DNA from: Vallitalea pronyensis
GTDB lineage: Bacteria > Bacillota > Clostridia > Lachnospirales > Vallitaleaceae
Assembly: GCF_018141445.1 (NCBI RefSeq)
Contig: NZ_CP058649.1
Span: 5,723,001 to 5,787,000, forward strand
Direction of reading: 5' to 3'
DNA: 64,000 nt
The translations under genes were made by a program, and so were the position numbers. The notes under the pieces were generated by a model. The model was not told the DNA's origin, did no database searches, and saw only the letters and a list, made by a program, of their open reading frames with translations. Below, piece after piece: positions 25,276 to 34,678 of this stretch (position 1 is the first letter of the stretch; each line of letters opens with the position of its first letter).

Positions 25276-25464
25276 GGGGCTGTCTCTTAAAAAACAATTT
25301 TGTTGGCTAGAAGTTTCTGGCAACTATAAGAGGTTAAGCTTTTCAGACCCCTAAACGTCCGTGTTTAGAGGGTCTGCGCTCCGCCGTCCATGGCTGCGCT
25401 TTACGCTTAACCTCTTATAGTTGCCTACGATATTGACGTTATTTTGCTTTTATGAGACAGCCCC
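25276..25464. mobile_element. MITE-like element, 189 bp, nested inverted repeats
   Basis: Terminal inverted repeats GGGGCTGTCTCTTAAAA / its complement (one mismatch), an inner perfect 21-bp pair (25328-25348 region with its partner near 25412-25433) and an innermost hairpin CAGACCCCTAAAC / GTTTAGAGGGTCTG. The GGGGCTGTCTC ends resemble insertion-sequence ends common in clostridia (IS1182-like, from memory). No transposase inside; no clear target duplication. It lies upstream of the GT39-like gene. Confidence 0.65.
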
Positions 25465-25556
25465 AATGGAAGATGTACGGGAAAACCCATAATGCATGTA
25501 ATAAGCATTATTTGTTGGTTGTTAAATATATGAAAGAAATAAGGATGAAAATCGTT

Positions 25557-27173
25557 ATGAAAATATCAAAAAAAACATATACCTACCTTTTAGTCATCTA
25601 CTTGCTTATATATGGCATCATTCAAATCACCAACTTGGATTTATTTCCTTTTGTACACTCGGATGAACCTTGGCTTAGTGGATTATCACGCCAAATGATG
25701 GCAACAAAATCCATCTATGCAACAGAAACATTTTTTGACCTGTATCCTCGATTTCCCCATAGTATAAAAATAATCTTTCACATGATGCAAATGCCTTTTA
25801 TTCTGTTATTTGGGTATCAGGTCTTTTCGGTGAGGTTACTTTCTTTAATCGTTGGTTTATTGTCATTAATGCTTTTTTATAAAATATGTGTGAAAGCATT
25901 AGCTTCATATGGCTATGCTCTTGGAGCGACCCTACTATTAAGCTTAAACATACAGTTCCTCTATGCTTCCCGTTTCGCTAGACAGGAAATTGTCATGGTC
26001 TTTTTCTTCTTGCTGGCTTTTGTTCATTATATGAACCATAAGGAAAGGTGTTTGCACACGCATGATTCTGATACTTTAACCATACAGAAAAAAACAAGAT
26101 CATGGTTACAGAGTATTTACCTTCGAATCAATCCACATATAGTATTAGGCATCATTATTGGTTTATCTATTGGCATACATCCCAATAGTTTCCTTGTAGC
26201 TGTGACATTTGGTATGCTTTATCTCGTAGACATTTTACGTCATAACAAAAAATTTCGTGACCTTATGCTACTGATCATGACCACCGGTATCATGGGAGGG
26301 TTATTCGTTAGCCTAAGCTTTATAGGAGACAAGGATTTTATCTTTCATTATACCCAGTATGGGGATACCCTTGGTGTCACCTCTACTCTTTTGGATAAAC
26401 TCTTTGCATTACCAAAGTACTACATCAAGCTATATCAAGGTGTGAGTGGTACATATTATACACCACCCATACAACCTTATCTTATCCTATTTGCTCTCAT
26501 TTTCCTAGTGGCAATTATTCACTTATTGGTCACACGTTCCTATAAAGTGGTTCTGGATTGTTTACTGTGTGTACTGGGTATTACGGTGGGTTCTATCCTT
26601 ATCGGGCGGTATAATCAGACCAGCATTATTTTTATCTTCCCATTCTTTTATGTATTAGGCATGGTACTACTTAGACGATTGAAACAGATTCAAAGGTTAC
26701 TCCCATGGGTTTTAATGGTCTGTATTCTCTTATCAGGGTATAGCAGTTACCGGGAAATGAAACCTTATATGACCCATGATTATCAAGATTTTTCGCAGGA
26801 GCTTTCAGTTATTCCTCCATCTGCCAAGACCCTTGGCAACCTTAATATGGAATTCTATTTTGAAAACGGTGCTTTATACGATTATCGTAATCTTGCCTAT
26901 CTTAAAGAAAACCATTTGACCTTTAGCCAGTATATAGAACGCAATAGCATCGCCTATATTATCTATACCGAAGAATTGGATTATCTGCATCGGAACCCCA
27001 GTTGGCAGGTTCTGTATGGTGAAGACAATGCGTATTATGAGGATATGTTGGCATACATTGATGAATCGTGTACCTTAGTGGCCACCTTTACCAATCCAGT
27101 TTACGGTATCCGTATACCAAGGTATATGTTTGATTATGATTGGGAAATACGCATTTATAAGGTTAAGAGGTAA
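25557..27173 (+). CDS. GT39-like (ArnT/PMT type) membrane glycosyltransferase
   Basis: About 538 residues with ten or more membrane helices. The first outer loop has HSDEPW, the acidic DE motif of GT-C enzymes of the GT39/ArnT group, which use polyprenyl-phosphate sugars. A cytoplasmic loop near residues 165-185 is basic. The frame runs back to 25452, but that start lies inside the MITE-like terminal repeat; AAGGATG before the ATG at 25557 is a better start. A small C-terminal soluble domain follows the helices. It stands alone on the plus strand; the GT2 and RffA genes nearby could supply its lipid-linked sugar. Confidence 0.7.
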   Translation: MKISKKTYTYLLVIYLLIYGIIQITNLDLFPFVHSDEPWLSGLSRQMMATKSIYATETFFDLYPRFPHSIKIIFHMMQMPFILLFGYQVFSVRLLSLIVGLLSLMLFYKICVKALASYGYALGATLLLSLNIQFLYASRFARQEIVMVFFFLLAFVHYMNHKERCLHTHDSDTLTIQKKTRSWLQSIYLRINPHIVLGIIIGLSIGIHPNSFLVAVTFGMLYLVDILRHNKKFRDLMLLIMTTGIMGGLFVSLSFIGDKDFIFHYTQYGDTLGVTSTLLDKLFALPKYYIKLYQGVSGTYYTPPIQPYLILFALIFLVAIIHLLVTRSYKVVLDCLLCVLGITVGSILIGRYNQTSIIFIFPFFYVLGMVLLRRLKQIQRLLPWVLMVCILLSGYSSYREMKPYMTHDYQDFSQELSVIPPSAKTLGNLNMEFYFENGALYDYRNLAYLKENHLTFSQYIERNSIAYIIYTEELDYLHRNPSWQVLYGEDNAYYEDMLAYIDESCTLVATFTNPVYGIRIPRYMFDYDWEIRIYKVKR

Positions 27174-27219
27174 TTTTTCGTATGCTTTAACATAACTTCC
27201 ATTATCTTATTGATGGTAT

Positions 27220-27984
27220 TTAACCGTGTAAGGCTGCGTCAAACCACCGCTCGGCTTTACCAAAAACAAAATCTTCCATGAGAACACCTATGAGAATAAT
27301 GATGACCAATCCGCCATACATGCCAGCAGTATCCATGAAGACACGTTTCTGAAATATAAACCAACCTAATCCACCAAAAGGACCAATGGCTCCAAAAACC
27401 ATCTCCGCACTGATTAGTCCTCGCCAAGCTCTGGACCAACCGATTTTAAGACTGGCTAGAACATGCAAGAAGCTCAGAGGCATTAACACGTAATAAAAAA
27501 TCTGCCATATGTTCATCCCTAGATTTTTTCCAATCTCAATATAGGTCTTATCCACTGATTTAAAGCCTGTTTTAATATTAATGGTCATGGGCCATACAGC
27601 AGCATGAATGATGATGAGAAGAATAGCATTCTCCCCAATGCCAAACCAGATAATAACCAGTGGTAATAATGCTATTCCTGGTAAAGGATGAAGTATACCG
27701 ATCAAGGTATCTAATAAGTTACTAAAATACTTATAAAAATAATCCAGAAAACTTAAAAGGATAGCAGCTATCATGGCAATAAACAGCCCTTTTAGAATGA
27801 TGAGCAGGGAAAATCCAATCTGCATCAACAAATCTCCTTTAGCAAAATCATCCACCATGGACTGAAGTATTTGCCAAATTGAGGGAAATATCTGTTTAGC
27901 AAATCGATTGGTAGAATAAGTCACTTCCCATATGACAATCACCATGACAAACCATATTAAACGGTGTACATATATTCTCTTCAT
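27220..27984 (-). CDS. ABC transporter permease, SsuC/TauC/ThiX type
   Basis: 254 residues with about six membrane helices and the EAA-like loop of the nitrate/sulfonate/taurine permease family (EIGKNLGMNIWQIFYYVLMPLS). It follows the binding lipoprotein by four bases. The ATPase gene normally present in such operons is missing here. Confidence 0.88.
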   Translation of the reverse strand: MKRIYVHRLIWFVMVIVIWEVTYSTNRFAKQIFPSIWQILQSMVDDFAKGDLLMQIGFSLLIILKGLFIAMIAAILLSFLDYFYKYFSNLLDTLIGILHPLPGIALLPLVIIWFGIGENAILLIIIHAAVWPMTINIKTGFKSVDKTYIEIGKNLGMNIWQIFYYVLMPLSFLHVLASLKIGWSRAWRGLISAEMVFGAIGPFGGLGWFIFQKRVFMDTAGMYGGLVIIILIGVLMEDFVFGKAERWFDAALHG

Positions 27985-27988
27985 CCAA

Positions 27989-28921
27989 CTACTCCCATAT
28001 GACGTCTTCTAATTCATAAGTCTTATCCAAATACCCATGTCTAACCATAAAATCAATGAACTTTTCTACACCTTTGATCTCGGAGCTGTATACCATACCT
28101 TCATACTCCAGGTAGCTTTTTAATGTCTCTTTATCTAAGTCATAATGTGTCATTAATAATTCAAGGCTTTCCTCTTGGTGTTCAACCATATAGTCCATTG
28201 AGCGCTTAATGGCTTTTTGCAGCCCTTGATAGGCTTCTTGATTGTTGTCATAGAAATCCTGTGTACATGCGCCCACAATAAACGTAAAAGGACTGCCCAT
28301 GGCTTCTTCACCACTTATAACCATATGATTTTGTTCTTCGGCTAACGCCATAAGCAAATAGGGCGGTGAAGTAAAATGTGCCTTCACATCCTGCTTAGCC
28401 ATGAGCGCCTGAAAACCATCGGGATGTTTCATGGATACTAATTGCTGGTCGAGAGCATCTGCTTTACCTAACACCCTTTCACAGGCCATGGCCAGCAATA
28501 TATGCTGAATGCTTCCTGGTTGTGGCAGGGCTATTTTATCGGTTTTTATAAAATCACTTAATGTCTTGATGCTGTTATCATTGGTAATTAACCCAAGAGG
28601 ACTCTCTGATAGCCCTGTCATCATCTTCCATTCCATGCCTTTATCTAAAGCAATCAAAAAGGGAGGAATACCCATGAATCCTACGTCTAGATTATCTGCT
28701 AATACGGCTTCTCGAATAGCTGCTGTATTGGCTAACTTGACCCACTCAATGGTCTTATCTGGCAGTTCTTCTTCTAGAAAACCTTTTTCCTTCATAATCT
28801 GTATCGGTGCATAAGCTAGACCATATTGTTGAGCAATCTTAACTGTCTGGTCTGCTTTCTTTCCACATGCTGTTAAAAGCAATATTCCAACAATTAACAA
28901 GGTGTATTTTATCTTGATCAT
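27989..28921 (-). CDS. ABC substrate-binding lipoprotein, NMT1/SsuA-like
   Basis: 310 residues. Lipobox LLLTAC, then a type-2 periplasmic-binding fold of the NMT1/TauA group (YGLAYAPIQIMKEKGFLEEELPD, VGFMGIPPFLIAL). Family members bind sulfonates, nitrate, thiamine precursors or similar compounds; the ligand is not clear. TTGGAGGG before the ATG at 28921 rules out the longer frame from 28948. Its start is four bases after the ATP-grasp stop, indicating one operon with that enzyme and the permease. Confidence 0.85.
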   Translation of the reverse strand: MIKIKYTLLIVGILLLTACGKKADQTVKIAQQYGLAYAPIQIMKEKGFLEEELPDKTIEWVKLANTAAIREAVLADNLDVGFMGIPPFLIALDKGMEWKMMTGLSESPLGLITNDNSIKTLSDFIKTDKIALPQPGSIQHILLAMACERVLGKADALDQQLVSMKHPDGFQALMAKQDVKAHFTSPPYLLMALAEEQNHMVISGEEAMGSPFTFIVGACTQDFYDNNQEAYQGLQKAIKRSMDYMVEHQEESLELLMTHYDLDKETLKSYLEYEGMVYSSEIKGVEKFIDFMVRHGYLDKTYELEDVIWE

Positions 28922-28925
28922 GGTG

Positions 28926-30188
28926 TTACCCTCCAATAGATTCTCCATAAATCTTCCTATTTATAATCATATTTTTCCCCTTGTCATCTAACATAAGCAT
29001 CTGATCATAGAGCTCTTGGATATGTTCCAACAAGTTTTCTCTGCTTTCTCCAGTAACAATAACATATCCTGCTCGCTGTGACGCATTTTCTAAGTGACGA
29101 ATAAGCTCCCCTTCTTTATAATTGTAATTCACATTAACGACGCCTTTTAGCTTAAGAATCTGCTCCCGGTCTGTAAGGTAATGAATTTTACCAGCTTCTG
29201 CAAAAAACAACTGTACCGATAGATGCTGTGTATTGCTATCCATGTGATACCGATCAAGAGGTGCATAGTCAATGGTTTTACCCATGGTGCCATCAATCAC
29301 CATTTTTAAGAGGTCAACCCCTGTAATATAAGGGATAAACTCATCTTCATAGGCGCCTCCAATACGACAAGCAATCTCATTAACCTTAATGCCCTCATTT
29401 CCAACAAATAGCTGAAAGTAAATGGGACCTTCCATGATGTTAAACACGTCCACAATACGGTTAGTTAACGCCGTGAATTCGTCCTTATATGCCGCATAAT
29501 GCTTGGATGGAAATTCATGGGATGTGCATATACCAATATGTTTATCATCTTCAAAAGTGACACGGTCTGTAATGGTTAATATGTTAGCCTGTCCATGCTT
29601 TACCCATCCGCTGATGGTAATCTCATCGTTTTTATAGTAGCTTTCAACCAATATACTCTCTTCTCTAGAATGTTGAATCACCTGATGAAAATGCTGACGT
29701 ACCTCTTGAATGGTGTGACATTTATAGATACCCCTCTGCCCTTGGGAATCTAGGGGTTTCACAACAACAGGAAAAGCCAAGCCTTCTAAGGCCTCATCTG
29801 TAAAATCTTCTGTAATAAACCGATAATCCGGTGTAGGAATATCCGCTTGTGAAAAAGTTTCTTTCATAGGGCGCTTATTGGTCACCTTGTAGGCTGAATC
29901 CACACTTAAAAAATGGGGTAAATGAAGGGCTGCAGCCACCCGATTAACCACATAAACCGGCTGATCCGTTCCTGTGGTCATAATACCATCTATCGCACAT
30001 GATTGGGCTACTTTTAGCGTAGCTTCAACATCAAAGGTGCTGGCTAATCCGCTTTCATTGGCAATCTGCTTACCAGGGGAATGGGTGTTGTAATCTGATG
30101 CTACAACATGATAACCCATTTCCATAGAGCGCCTTATAGCATTAAGTTGAGCACCTGATGCACCTAAAATCATTAATTTCATTATCAT
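28926..30188 (-). CDS. ATP-grasp ligase
   Basis: 420 residues. An N-terminal Rossmann-like pre-ATP-grasp domain (KLMILGASGAQLNAIRRSMEMGYHVVASDYN) is followed by the ATP-grasp (FPVVVKPLDSQGQRG, FQLFVGNEGIKVNEIACRIGG) and a C-terminal domain. Such enzymes join a carboxylate to an amine or thiol using ATP; relatives include PurK/PurT-like and dipeptide ligases. The substrate is unknown. A second in-frame ATG at 30182 is an equally possible start. It lies directly upstream of an ABC binding protein and permease, so the imported compound may be its substrate. Confidence 0.8.
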   Translation of the reverse strand: MIMKLMILGASGAQLNAIRRSMEMGYHVVASDYNTHSPGKQIANESGLASTFDVEATLKVAQSCAIDGIMTTGTDQPVYVVNRVAAALHLPHFLSVDSAYKVTNKRPMKETFSQADIPTPDYRFITEDFTDEALEGLAFPVVVKPLDSQGQRGIYKCHTIQEVRQHFHQVIQHSREESILVESYYKNDEITISGWVKHGQANILTITDRVTFEDDKHIGICTSHEFPSKHYAAYKDEFTALTNRIVDVFNIMEGPIYFQLFVGNEGIKVNEIACRIGGAYEDEFIPYITGVDLLKMVIDGTMGKTIDYAPLDRYHMDSNTQHLSVQLFFAEAGKIHYLTDREQILKLKGVVNVNYNYKEGELIRHLENASQRAGYVIVTGESRENLLEHIQELYDQMLMLDDKGKNMIINRKIYGESIGG

Positions 30189-30329
30189 TTTCCTTCCAAC
30201 ATCAACATCCTTGTCACCCTGACATGCTTCTTACTATTATATCATAAGCTATTGTCGTGTGATACGGCAAGCTGTCAGTATGAACATAAACACCTATTAA
30301 CTGTGAAGTAGCTTTTTATGAGTGTTACA

Positions 30330-31067
30330 TCATTTGAAATCATTAATCATTTCATCCACAATGTATTGGGGCTTCTGTTGACGAAGTCGTCTAAAAAAAG
30401 GTACCTGTCCATAATAGATTACCACATGGAGCAATAGATGGATTAACTTTTTTAAGGTATAATTGGACTGGCCATAGACACGGTCATAATACCTTACTTT
30501 TTTATTACCAATATTATTTGTATGCTTTAAGATGGTAGCTGATAAATAGACATGGGATACGGTTTCTTTTTTTATTTTTTCCACAATATCTTTATTCATG
30601 ATCCGATAAGAGGTTAATTTGATATCTTTGGGCTTGCCTAAAAGGGTTCTAAAAATAAATTCTTTCAATTGTGTACCCCTATGCCGATACTGCTTTTTAC
30701 TGTTTTCATAAGGAATCCCGTAGACCACATCATAGCCTTGTTTCAGCATATTTAATAATAAGATGATATCCTCAGGGTCCTGTTGACAATCATCATCCAT
30801 GGTGACCACATAATCCCCTTTGGCATAACGTAGACCACAGAGTAATGCATTCTGCTGTCCATAGTTTTCTTTTAGCCTTATGCTGGTAATCTGTTGATGG
30901 GTTTTTGATAAAACCAGCATCTTTTGATAACTCTGGTCATGACTTCTATCATCTACCAGTACAATTTCAAAAGCCTGTTCGTGGTCTGTCATGACTTTGA
31001 TAATATTTTGACATAGTTTGGTAATGGTTTTTTCACTGTTATATACAGGAATAACGATTGATATCAT
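30330..31067 (-). CDS. Glycosyltransferase family 2
   Basis: 245 residues. GT-A fold: ISIVIPVYNSEKTI at the N-terminus, VLVDDRSHD, and the metal-binding TMDDDCQQDPEDI. It resembles polyprenyl-phosphate sugar synthases (ArnC/DPM1/GtrB type) but lacks the C-terminal membrane helices of GtrB. The start at 31067 fits AGAGG upstream and the family N-terminus better than 31097. It overlaps the RffA gene by 29 bases and is co-transcribed with it, so it probably handles an amino-deoxy sugar. Confidence 0.85.
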   Translation of the reverse strand: MISIVIPVYNSEKTITKLCQNIIKVMTDHEQAFEIVLVDDRSHDQSYQKMLVLSKTHQQITSIRLKENYGQQNALLCGLRYAKGDYVVTMDDDCQQDPEDIILLLNMLKQGYDVVYGIPYENSKKQYRHRGTQLKEFIFRTLLGKPKDIKLTSYRIMNKDIVEKIKKETVSHVYLSATILKHTNNIGNKKVRYYDRVYGQSNYTLKKLIHLLLHVVIYYGQVPFFRRLRQQKPQYIVDEMINDFK

Positions 31068-32229
31068 CCGGCATATCCTCTCTATGATCAAGTGCATCCA
31101 GTACTTCCCTTACAGCAGTTTTTATATGGTGTTGCGTTGCTTCTGTCATACCTGGATAAAGGGGTAAACGTACTAACTGTTGATGTAGTGCTATCTCTAA
31201 TTTGAAATCATCTGGTTGATAACCCAGTGATTGGCCCATTTGACTTGCGTGTAATGGTACAAAATGGGTATAGGCCGGTATGCCCTTTTCTTTCAAATGT
31301 TCTATAAAAAATGTAGCATAGGTGGGCTTTTTAAAGATGATATAAAAAATATGTGCATTGGATTCACCAAATGCATTACCTGTAGCATAATGGGCAATTT
31401 TATCGGAATGAATCTCTTCTAGTAACTTTTGATAAGCATTAAACACCTTGCTTCTAAGGGCTTGTATAACATCTGCTTGCTCCAGTTGTGCATAGAGATA
31501 AGCCATTAATATGTCTGATGGGCAGAAGCTGGACCCTATATCCACCCATTGATAGAAATCCACTTCACCTAGGCAGTAATCCTGACGGTTGGTTCCTTTT
31601 TGACGTATATATTCTGCTCTTTTGATGACATCTGGAGCAAGGGTATTAATAGCTAATGCCCCACCTTCCCCAGCTGATATGTTCTTCGTCTCATGAAAAC
31701 TATAACAGCCAAAGTGACCAATGGTTCCTAGAGCTCGTCCTTTATAGGTACTCAAAAAGCCTTGAGCAGCATCTTCAATCACATAGAGGTTATGTTGTCT
31801 AGCTATTCCCATAATGGTATCCATATCACAGGCGTTACCGCCATAATGCACCACCATGATGGCTTTTGTCTTGGGGGTTATTTTCTCTTCTATACGGCTA
31901 ACATCCATACAACAATCATCACGACTCACTTCTGTAAATACCACTTTTCCTTTCTGCAGCAACACACTATTCGCTGTTGAAGGAAAGGTATAAGAGGGCA
32001 TAATCACTTCATCTTCTTCTTGAAGACCAATCAAATGCAACGCCATTTCCATTGCATGGGTACAAGAAGTGGTCATTAAGACATGATGTGCGTTCAACCT
32101 CTTTTTTAATAAGCTTTGACACTTATAGGTATAGTTACCATCACCACTTGTTTTACCACTCTCTATCACGTGTTTTATATAGTCTAATGCTTGACCTGCC
32201 TTGTAAGGTTCATGAAAAGATATCGTCAT
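31039..32229 (-). CDS. rffA: dTDP-4-amino-4,6-dideoxygalactose transaminase (RffA/WecE)
   Basis: 396 residues of the DegT/DnrJ/EryC1/StrS PLP enzymes, close to WecE in GDGNYTYKCQSLL, EVIMPSYTFPSTANSV, VIEDAAQGFLSTYKGRALGT and the PLP-lysine region SFHETKNISAGEGGAL. The reaction is amination of dTDP-4-keto-6-deoxyglucose to dTDP-Fuc4N for a surface glycan. AGAGGTG before the ATG at 32229 favours this start over 32250. It overlaps the GT2 gene. The dTDP-glucose synthesis genes are not in the window. Confidence 0.88.
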   Translation of the reverse strand: MTISFHEPYKAGQALDYIKHVIESGKTSGDGNYTYKCQSLLKKRLNAHHVLMTTSCTHAMEMALHLIGLQEEDEVIMPSYTFPSTANSVLLQKGKVVFTEVSRDDCCMDVSRIEEKITPKTKAIMVVHYGGNACDMDTIMGIARQHNLYVIEDAAQGFLSTYKGRALGTIGHFGCYSFHETKNISAGEGGALAINTLAPDVIKRAEYIRQKGTNRQDYCLGEVDFYQWVDIGSSFCPSDILMAYLYAQLEQADVIQALRSKVFNAYQKLLEEIHSDKIAHYATGNAFGESNAHIFYIIFKKPTYATFFIEHLKEKGIPAYTHFVPLHASQMGQSLGYQPDDFKLEIALHQQLVRLPLYPGMTEATQHHIKTAVREVLDALDHREDMPDDINRYSCI

Positions 32230-32414
32230 GTTGCTTGTCACCTCTGTCATTATTATTTAGGTATGGGAATTATTTTGGTGGTCATCACTTGGTTATTACT
32301 GTTGTAAAGTTCTTAAAAAACTCTCATTAATTACCACCTTATTGGTATATTTAGATTTTTCATGTTATGTGGTATAATCTCATTATACATGTTACACATG
32401 AAGGAGTGAATCCC

Positions 32415-32633
32415 ATGGAAAAAATAGACTGTTTTGGCGATTATTGCCCCATTCCATTATTAAAAGCGAAAAAAGAACTGCAACAGATCGCCTCTGGAGA
32501 ATCGTTTATGCTGGTGACAGACCATAGCTGTGTGATTGAATCTCTCAAAGATTACTTTGGTAAGTCCGATTGTTCTTATATCTGCGACGAGGTCATCAAT
32601 GGTGTATGGGAAATCACCGTTACAAAGCCTTAG
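32415..32633 (+). CDS. TusA family sulfur carrier, copy 1
   Basis: 72 residues. The TusA signature is complete: IDCFGDYCPIPLLKAKKEL with the persulfide-carrying cysteine before the PIPL loop. The rest is the IF3-like two-layer fold. AAGGAG precedes the ATG at 32415. A promoter lies about 40 bases upstream (TATAAT at about 32382). Its stop overlaps the convergent LysR gene by four bases. It differs from the two identical TusA proteins of the downstream operon. Confidence 0.88.
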   Translation: MEKIDCFGDYCPIPLLKAKKELQQIASGESFMLVTDHSCVIESLKDYFGKSDCSYICDEVINGVWEITVTKP

Positions 32634-33529
32634 CAAAAGCTTTTTGGACCAATTTCAATAAAATACTCAATGGATTCTTTTCTTGCTTTGGATAACTGAC
32701 CCAGCTTTTTACTGATTAAATACAAGTCGTAATCAAGGCTCACATCTTCAATATCAATGACCTTAACGGTTTTTTCGTAGAGCTCATGTTTAATGGATTC
32801 ATAGGGCACAAAGGCTAGACCGTAGCCGTTGCTTACTGCCAATTTTACAGCTCCATCTGTTGTTGCATTGAAAATAATATTCAGATCATCTACTTTTTTA
32901 TCGATGGTCTTAAGAGCTTCTTCTAGGTTTTTATGAATGTTGTTATTACTGTTACACATAATCATATCATAATGTAATAAGTCTTCTAATTTTATCTTTT
33001 GTGGAATATTATATTTACCAGGAGCAATAAGGACAATTTTTTCTTTACCCATAGGATACGTAAACAGATTATGTTCAGGGTCTAGGGCGTCATTAATAAT
33101 ACCAAAGTCACATATATCGTTTTGCACGTCCGTGATGGTATCTTCCCTAGTACTTGCTATGAGTTCGTATTGGTGATTGGGATATTTTTTCTTAATTTTA
33201 TAAATAACACATGGTAACGAATAGGTAACCAAAGACCATGTCCCATTAATTCTCACTTTATTATGCTGTTTCACAGTGGTCTCCAGTTCTTCCACCATGG
33301 TTTCATAGTTTCTGATAATGTTGTTGGAATATTTTAGTACGATTTCTCCCAATTCCGTAAGGGCAACCCCTTTGTTGCTTCGATTTAAGAGTTTATAGCC
33401 AAAGTCTTCTTCTAGTTTCTGTATGAGTTGACTGAGTGCTGACTGAGAAATATAGGATTTCTTTGCAACTTTTGAAATGCTTTTTTCCGATGCAACTTCT
33501 CTAAAATACTTTAAGGACTCTAAATGCAT
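32630..33529 (-). CDS. LysR family transcriptional regulator
   Basis: 299 residues. The N-terminal winged helix (LKYFREVASEKSISKVAKKSYISQSALSQLIQKLEE) and the C-terminal inducer domain are typical. It is divergent from the YeeE/TusA/reductase operon, with a 383-bp gap between start codons, the usual arrangement for LysR control of that operon (compare CysB or CysR-type regulators of sulfur metabolism). It is convergent with the TusA gene on its other side. Confidence 0.88.
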   Translation of the reverse strand: MHLESLKYFREVASEKSISKVAKKSYISQSALSQLIQKLEEDFGYKLLNRSNKGVALTELGEIVLKYSNNIIRNYETMVEELETTVKQHNKVRINGTWSLVTYSLPCVIYKIKKKYPNHQYELIASTREDTITDVQNDICDFGIINDALDPEHNLFTYPMGKEKIVLIAPGKYNIPQKIKLEDLLHYDMIMCNSNNNIHKNLEEALKTIDKKVDDLNIIFNATTDGAVKLAVSNGYGLAFVPYESIKHELYEKTVKVIDIEDVSLDYDLYLISKKLGQLSKARKESIEYFIEIGPKSFC

Positions 33530-33816
33530 ATGATCCCTCCATCACTTTGTTATCATTTTAACTAATAACTATATGCTTTACTATAAAACACACAACAAAA
33601 ATTTGCAATAAGATTATCCATGTTCAAACCATGGTAGTTACTGGTACCTTTTTACCATGTTTTTAAGGGAATCCCTCATTCCTATTGCATTTCCATTACC
33701 TTCAAAAGGTATAAAATCTTCACTTGTATTGTAATATATTCTATTTTAACATAGTTGGACATAATAATTAACCTCTATGCTATCAAAATTATTAATACTG
33801 TATTAGTAAAGTGCAT

Positions 33817-33876
33817 ATTACATGTGAAAATATTTATGCTATTATAGGAATTGGGAAATTGTTAAAAACGCAACAA
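33817..33876 (+). promoter_or_regulatory. Promoter of the YeeE/TusA operon with shared motif
   Basis: -35 ATTACA (33817-33822), 17-bp spacer, extended -10 TGCTATTAT (-10 at 33840-33845). Immediately downstream, AATTGGGAAATTGTTAA ... CAACAA (33849-33876) matches 25090-25115 of the rhodanese operon. The position over the start site suits a repressor. The rest of 33530-33912 is AT-rich, without other features seen. Confidence 0.55.
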
Positions 33877-33912
33877 TCTTATTTCATAAAACAATTATAA
33901 GGAGTGTTTACC

Positions 33913-34611
33913 ATGAGCGCAAATGGAACAGCTTCTTCTATTCAAAGAAGTCCTTCTTCTTCTCGTGCAAGAGCAAGGAGAAAACCAAAGAAAAATCAGA
34001 TACCTGTTGGTATTCTTGTTTTAATTGTTATTGCCGTTATTGGTGTACTGTTAAGTTTACAAACCAATAATACATTTTTATTTTGGATGACTGGGATTGC
34101 ATTTGGTTTTATTTTACAAAAAGCTAGATTTTGTTTTACAGCTTCTATGCGAGACCCCTACCTAACAGGTAGTACATCCATTACACGAGCTGTTTTAATA
34201 GCTTTTGCTATTACAACCATTGGTTTTACAGCTATTAAATACGGTGCTTTTAGAAGCGGTCTGCCTATTCCAGGTATGGGGTATGTAGCACCCATTAGTT
34301 TAGCAACTGTCATTGGCGCCTTTCTTTTTGGAATCGGTATGGTCATTGCAGGCGGTTGTGCTTCTGGGACGCTTATGCGTGTTGGTGAAGGTTTCTGGAT
34401 GCAATTAATTGCACTTTCCTTCTTCGTCATTGGTTCACTATTAGGTGCGAATCATTTTGGTTTTTGGAAAGAATTCTTTATCAGCAAAGGTCCTCGTATT
34501 TTCTTACCAGACGTGTTTGGTTGGTTTGGTGCTGTTGTGGTGCAGTTATTGGTGATTTTATTCCTTTACATAGCTGCCGTAAAATATGAAAGAGCGAAAA
34601 CCAATCAGTAA
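33913..34611 (+). CDS. YeeE/YedE (TsuA-type) transporter, N-terminal half protein
   Basis: 232 residues. A basic, Ser/Arg-rich N-terminal tail (to about residue 30) is followed by about five membrane segments. Two conserved YeeE elements are present: QKARFCFTASMRD and AGGCASGTLMRVGEGFW, carrying the cysteines that line the thiosulfate path in TsuA. Full-length YeeE has about 350 residues; here the second half is a separate gene (35297-35854). AAGGAG precedes the ATG at 33913; a GTG at 33904 is less likely. Inferred role: import of thiosulfate or another sulfur compound together with the second half. Confidence 0.8.
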   Translation: MSANGTASSIQRSPSSSRARARRKPKKNQIPVGILVLIVIAVIGVLLSLQTNNTFLFWMTGIAFGFILQKARFCFTASMRDPYLTGSTSITRAVLIAFAITTIGFTAIKYGAFRSGLPIPGMGYVAPISLATVIGAFLFGIGMVIAGGCASGTLMRVGEGFWMQLIALSFFVIGSLLGANHFGFWKEFFISKGPRIFLPDVFGWFGAVVVQLLVILFLYIAAVKYERAKTNQ

Positions 34612-34678
34612 TGTTTATTGCAACACTTATGTCATATATAACGAATAAAAATAAATCTCAATGAGGAGGAAGCATATT

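Noticed and set aside
25452..25556. Longer N-terminus of the GT39-like protein starting at 25452
   Set aside because: The start codon lies inside the terminal inverted repeat of the MITE-like element, has no ribosome binding site, and the extra residues do not fit the family.
32369..32414. Start of the first TusA gene at 32367
   Set aside because: The upstream frame has no ribosome binding site; AAGGAG precedes the ATG at 32415, where the TusA fold begins.
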